Assembly: GCA_002337925.1 (NCBI GenBank)
Contig: DDHB01000055.1
Location: forward strand, 15,916-32,162
DNA from: Sporomusaceae bacterium UBA1887
Lineage (GTDB): Bacteria > Bacillota > Negativicutes > Sporomusales > DSM-15969
Length of the DNA: 16,247 nucleotides
Direction of reading: 5' to 3'
In this document: positions 13,728 through 16,247 of the stretch, in pieces
Layout: the number at the start of each line of letters is the position of its first letter
Position numbering within the stretch: position 1 is the stretch's first letter
Notes under the pieces: model-generated
What the model saw: only the letters and a program-made list of their open reading frames with translations
Told to the model about the DNA's origin: nothing
Databases searched by the model: none
Made by a program: the position numbers and the translations under genes

Positions 13728-14210
13728 ATGTTTAAAGTAGGCGATAAGATTTTTTATCCAATGCATGGCGGTGGTATTATCTCCACCATCGAAGATAAAG
13801 AAATTTTTGGCGAAGTTCAGGCTTACTATGTAGTAAGCATTCTGCACAGAAACATGCAAGTAATGATCCCTGTTAACAAAACTGACAATCTAAAGCTACG
13901 CCATATTGTCGATCCGGCAAAGCTTGATAACATGCTGACTATGCTCCCCACGGGGGAAACCGACACCTCGATCAGCGACAACCAGCGCCACAAGATTAAT
14001 CTTAACAAAATTAAAAGCGGCGACATCTATGAAACAGCAGAAGTTATTCGCGATTTAGTGCGCAGTAATAACAAAAAAAAGCTGAGCATGGTAGATTCAA
14101 ACATGCTGGATAATGCCCGCCAAATACTAATAAGTGAAGTCGTTTTAGTTAAGGGAATTGAGCATGATCAAGCTACTTCATTAGTAAACGAGATAATTGA
14201 TATTATCTAG
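13728..14210 (+). CDS. CarD/CdnL-family transcriptional regulator
   Basis: A 160-residue protein starting MFKVGDKIFYPMHGGGII, the hallmark of the CarD/CdnL/TRCF RNA-polymerase-interacting domain. The Tudor-like domain spans about 1-60 (ending NKTDNLKLRHIVD). A helical C-terminal domain follows (about 90-160) with NKIKSGDIYETAEVIRDLVRSNNKKKLS and a final helical region. Such proteins bind the beta subunit of RNA polymerase and stabilise open promoter complexes; in Firmicutes several paralogues often exist, some tied to stress or sporulation. The ATG at 13728 follows GGGGGTGA. It is monocistronic with a sigma-A-like promoter and a very strong terminator. It diverges from the histidine kinase across 417 bases. 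Which promoters it affects cannot be told. Confidence 0.92.
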   Translation: MFKVGDKIFYPMHGGGIISTIEDKEIFGEVQAYYVVSILHRNMQVMIPVNKTDNLKLRHIVDPAKLDNMLTMLPTGETDTSISDNQRHKINLNKIKSGDIYETAEVIRDLVRSNNKKKLSMVDSNMLDNARQILISEVVLVKGIEHDQATSLVNEIIDII

Positions 14211-14214
14211 GTCA

Positions 14215-14263
14215 AATAATAAAACGACTCATCTGCGAACTGCAGATGAGTCGTTTTATTATT
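14215..14263. terminator. Bidirectional terminator with 22-bp perfect stem
   Basis: Arms 14215-14236 and 14242-14263 are perfectly complementary over 22 bp with a GAACT loop. The outer part is AAAACGACTC / GAGTCGTTTT, so a T-tract follows the GC-rich core in either direction. It serves carD on plus and the MFS gene on minus. Confidence 0.9.
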
Positions 14264-14268
14264 ACCGT

Positions 14269-15657
14269 TTATCGCTCGCGCTTATTAACATTTCCCCTGG
14301 CTAACGAGGCAAAAATTCCTACGGCACAAATTCCTGCAAAAACCAAAAAGGCCGTATGAGCTCCTGCCTGGATCATTTCTGAAGAATTAATTCCCGTATT
14401 GGCTCCGCCTGCATGAACAGATAGCAGCATTGTAACAATAGCGATGCTTACGGTTTGGCCAATCAACCGCATTGCTGCCAGGGAAGCGGCCGCTATGCCG
14501 TAAAATCTCTTTTCTACCGCTCCCATAATCGCATTATTATTAGGGGATGCAAATAAAGCGAACCCTAGCCCAATAAGAATTAGATTAGCAACAAGCAGCC
14601 AGAGAGAAGTATCTTTAGCAATGAAACTAAAAAGGAATAGTCCCAGCGTGCTCAATGCCATTCCCCAGGACGCAACTACTGCCGGCTCAATCCGATCAGA
14701 AAGAGCACCAGCCAAAGGAGAAAAAATCACCATAATAAGAGGCTGAGATAATAAAATCAGTCCTGCTAATTGGGAATCATATTCCATCACTACCTGAAGA
14801 TACAGCGATAATACAAAGGCAACAGCAAAAGTGGCACTATAGTTAATCATCGCTGCAAGATTGGAAAATGCAAAAGCTCTGTTATCACGAAATAACTCAA
14901 CATGAAAAATCGGATATTTTTGTTTTGATTCGTAATAAATGAATCCAGTTATTAGCAACAAACCCAGCCCAAGAATATATTTTCCCCAATAGCTTTGTGA
15001 GACCTCCGAAAATCCATAGAGAACTGCACTAAGCGAGCTTATACAAAAAAGGCTGCCGATAAAATCAAACTTTTCGCCTTTAGCTCCGGCCCATTCTCCT
15101 TTTAAGCGCCATGCAGCTAATGACGCAGCAGCGAGTCCAATGAATGCCGTAAAATAAAAAATACTTCGCCATCCAAAATAGTGATTCATAAAACCACCTA
15201 AGACAGGCCCCAGCGATAGACCAATATAAGTAGCTGCTGCTGTAAGCCCCATGGCTTGGCCGCGTTTCTCCGGCGGATAAACGGATGTTACAATAGCAAT
15301 GCCCGTACTGAAAATCATTGAGCTGGCTGCGCCCTGACAAGTTCTAAAAAATATCATAGATTCTATTGACCAGGCAAACCCTGACACTAGGGCAAACAAC
15401 GAAAATAAGACTATGCCTGTAATATAAATCTTTCTTCGCCCTACAATATCTGCCAGCCTGCCAAAAGGCAGCAAAAAAGCCGCTGAAGCAAGTAAATAAC
15501 CGGCTACTACCCAGCTAAGCATTGTAGCCGACCCATTAAATTCAGTTCCAATAGCGGGTATGGCAAGATTAATAGAACTCCCCATAAACGGCGCCAAAAA
15601 AGAAGTAACCATAACGACTACTAGTACTGCTGACTCTAACGACAACTGCAAGTTCAT
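14269..15657 (-). CDS. MFS transporter, DHA2 (EmrB/QacA) family
   Basis: About 462 residues, nearly all hydrophobic, consistent with the 14-helix DHA2 drug:proton antiporter family in the cytoplasmic membrane. The first helices hold SFLAPFMGSSINLAIPAIG, an opening typical of the family. Motif A is GRLADIVGRRKIY (66-78) between helices 2 and 3. Motif C (antiporter motif) is GLSLGPVLGG (146-155) in helix 5. A positively charged C-terminus (RGNVNKRER) ends the protein. The start chosen is the ATG at 15657, 7 bases after GAGGG. The ATG at 15663 is only one base from it. It is monocistronic and convergent with carD, sharing the 22-bp terminator. Export of toxic or drug-like compounds is the family role; the substrate here is unknown. 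No adjacent regulator gene is seen. Confidence 0.93.
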   Translation of the reverse strand: MNLQLSLESAVLVVVMVTSFLAPFMGSSINLAIPAIGTEFNGSATMLSWVVAGYLLASAAFLLPFGRLADIVGRRKIYITGIVLFSLFALVSGFAWSIESMIFFRTCQGAASSMIFSTGIAIVTSVYPPEKRGQAMGLTAAATYIGLSLGPVLGGFMNHYFGWRSIFYFTAFIGLAAASLAAWRLKGEWAGAKGEKFDFIGSLFCISSLSAVLYGFSEVSQSYWGKYILGLGLLLITGFIYYESKQKYPIFHVELFRDNRAFAFSNLAAMINYSATFAVAFVLSLYLQVVMEYDSQLAGLILLSQPLIMVIFSPLAGALSDRIEPAVVASWGMALSTLGLFLFSFIAKDTSLWLLVANLILIGLGFALFASPNNNAIMGAVEKRFYGIAAASLAAMRLIGQTVSIAIVTMLLSVHAGGANTGINSSEMIQAGAHTAFLVFAGICAVGIFASLARGNVNKRER

Positions 15658-15824
15658 ACACATACCCTCTCTTACAGCACCTGGAGCACCGTAATAATCT
15701 TTTCCTCTACTAAGTTAAACGAAACAGCATTGTATTTGGCCATCTTGATAGATAAATGTGGATGAAATATCCTTACTTTTTTATTTTTACATACACTTAA
15801 CAATAGCATAATTTTGCCAGTGGG

Positions 15825-15990
15825 AGCAACAAATGAATAACAAACTAAAGACAAACCGTCACCTGGGCGGCATATTACTAAAGACTTAGCTTTGTTGCTG
15901 AAAAAGCGAACTTAATGTCAGCGAAATAGCATCGGCCAATTTCCTTTTTATAAGAGGAGCTGTAACCAATTACTGGTGCAGCTTCTTTTG
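15825..15990 (+). ncRNA. Candidate structured RNA ending in a terminator-like hairpin
   Basis: AGCAACAAA (15825-15833) pairs perfectly with TTTGTTGCT (15891-15899), closing a domain that holds CTAA-AGAC-TTAG (15878-15889) and CCG...CGG segments. A second hairpin, GCTGA (15897-15901) with TCAGC (15918-15922), overlaps the right arm of the first, so the two exclude each other. GAAAT/ATTTC (15923-15943) follows. The last element is an 11-bp stem (15952-15962 with 15979-15989, two G-U pairs) with an inner ACC/GGT stem and a T-rich tail, which looks like an intrinsic terminator. Upstream, TTTACA and CATAAT (15786-15812) are 15 bases apart, a poor spacing. It does not match any riboswitch class I can identify. 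Strand and expression are inferred. Confidence 0.3.
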
Positions 15991-15996
15991 CTCTTA
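15952..15996 (+). terminator. Terminator-like hairpin upstream of the collagen-like gene
   Basis: Arms AAGAGGAGCTG (15952-15962) and CAGCTTCTTTT (15979-15989) pair over 11 bp, with further ACCA/TGGT pairing in the loop, followed by GCTCTTA. No annotated plus-strand gene ends here, which is why an upstream non-coding transcript is suspected. Confidence 0.45.
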
Positions 15997-16024
15997 CTAA
16001 ATCAAAGAACGACAACTCTACCTG

Positions 16025-16054
16025 GACCCAAATTAACCGATATTACATAAGATA
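16025..16054 (+). promoter_or_regulatory. Sigma-K-like promoter of the collagen-like gene
   Basis: CATAAGATA (16046-16054) fits the sigma-K -10 consensus CATAnnnTA exactly, and GACC (16025-16028) 17 bases upstream resembles the -35 mACm. The predicted start near 16062 is about 30 bases before the ATG. Late mother-cell expression would suit a spore-surface protein. It has only been matched by eye. Confidence 0.5.
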
Positions 16055-16090
16055 TTAAGAGGCATCTTGCCTCGAAAGGAGAAATTTATT

Positions 16091-16247
16091 ATGCCCCGTT
16101 ATGATGACTCAATGATGTGTAACTGCCGTTTTTGTTCAAAGTGTCACCCTAACTGTTGCAATTGTCATAATTGCCACATATGCTTAGCTATTTGCCCACC
16201 GTTATTCATTACTGGCGCTACCGGTGCCACTGGGGCTACTGGGGCTA
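16091..16247 (+). CDS. Cys/His-rich collagen-like protein, probable spore-surface component (3' end outside window)
   Basis: The first 52 codons are visible. Residues 1-9 are polar (MPRYDDSMM). Residues 10-35 hold ten Cys and three His, in spacings such as CNCRFCSKCHPNCCNC and CHNCHICLAIC. PPLFITGATGATGATGA follows, the start of a collagen-like Gly-X-Thr repeat that continues past the edge. GPT/GAT-type collagen repeats are characteristic of exosporium and spore-coat filament proteins in Firmicutes such as BclA. The Cys/His cluster could cross-link the protein into the coat through disulfides or bind metal. No export signal is seen, as expected for a protein assembled from the mother cell. 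AAAGGAG lies 9 bases before the ATG. The length and C-terminal domain are unknown. Confidence 0.85.
   Translation, partial: MPRYDDSMMCNCRFCSKCHPNCCNCHNCHICLAICPPLFITGATGATGATGA

Larger units (their letters stand above)
15658..16090. other. 433-base gene-poor region, MFS to collagen-like gene
   Basis: This divergent interval holds a possible structured RNA (15825-15990), a sigma-K-like promoter (16025-16054) and the ribosome site for the collagen-like gene. A 60-codon minus-strand frame (15672-15854, TTG start) ends just before the MFS ribosome site, but it lacks convincing support. I find no clear MFS promoter. Confidence 0.5.

Noticed and set aside
8577..14251. Similar GACTCATC cores in two terminators (8577 and 14225) as a dispersed repeat
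   Set aside because: The shared stretch is about 8 bases, inside hairpins of different length. This is probably coincidence.
15672..15854. A 60-codon minus-strand frame ending just before the MFS ribosome site
   Set aside because: It needs a TTG start with AGGTGA at only 4 bases, has no terminator or recognisable sequence, and overlaps the structured region. It may be real but is not supportable.
15825..15899. The AGCAACAAA/TTTGTTGCT repeats as ends of a small transposable element
   Set aside because: No target duplication is visible beside the arms, and the arms do not extend outward. RNA pairing explains them better.
1..16247. CRISPR arrays, tRNA or rRNA genes, insertion sequences
   Set aside because: No regularly spaced repeats, cloverleaf-like sequences, rRNA segments, transposase or integrase genes were seen on either strand.

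Overview
This window reads as a low-to-moderate GC Firmicute genome, most likely a spore-forming anaerobe. The clues are AAGGAGG-type Shine-Dalgarno sites throughout, sigma-A-like promoters, many intrinsic terminators, a DUF4127 protein, a CarD-family regulator, a soluble PAS-PAS histidine kinase like those that feed sporulation phosphorelays, and at the right edge the start of a Cys-rich collagen-like protein of the kind found on spore surfaces. A Negativicutes (Sporomusa/Pelosinus-like) origin is a reasonable guess, but nothing in the window proves it.

Left part (1-2600): a minus-strand acyl-CoA dehydrogenase then enoyl-CoA hydratase pair, a short-chain acyl-CoA oxidation or butyrate-type module. 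Upstream of it, also on the minus strand, is a MarR-type regulator with its own promoter and terminator. Related TTTTGC/GCAAAA dyads sit at the acyl-CoA dehydrogenase promoter and in the 2300-2330 leader on the other side of marR, so a local regulon is likely. A plus-strand 48-codon gene with a near-consensus promoter, a 150-base leader, a strong ribosome site and a terminator follows; I do not recognise it.

Middle (2600-8850): a minus-strand D-2-hydroxyacid dehydrogenase (glyoxylate/hydroxypyruvate reductase type) diverges from a plus-strand fumarylacetoacetase-family enzyme. A minus-strand operon follows with an alanine/ornithine-racemase-like PLP enzyme overlapping a GNAT acetyltransferase. 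Then come a UPF0316 membrane protein, a radical SAM plus DUF1904 operon, and an unrecognised 65-residue protein.

Right part (8850-16247): a LysR regulator diverges from the 65-residue gene across a 24-bp dyad. Next are an exported DUF4127 protein, a cytosolic PAS-PAS histidine kinase without a neighbouring response regulator, a CarD-family transcription factor, a 14-helix-type MFS exporter, a gene-poor stretch with a possible structured RNA, and the 5' end of the Cys/His-rich collagen-like gene behind a sigma-K-like promoter. Most of the window is ordinary metabolism and regulation. The most unusual items are the small 48-residue gene with its elaborate leader, the structured region at 15825-15990, and the Cys/His-rich collagen-like protein.
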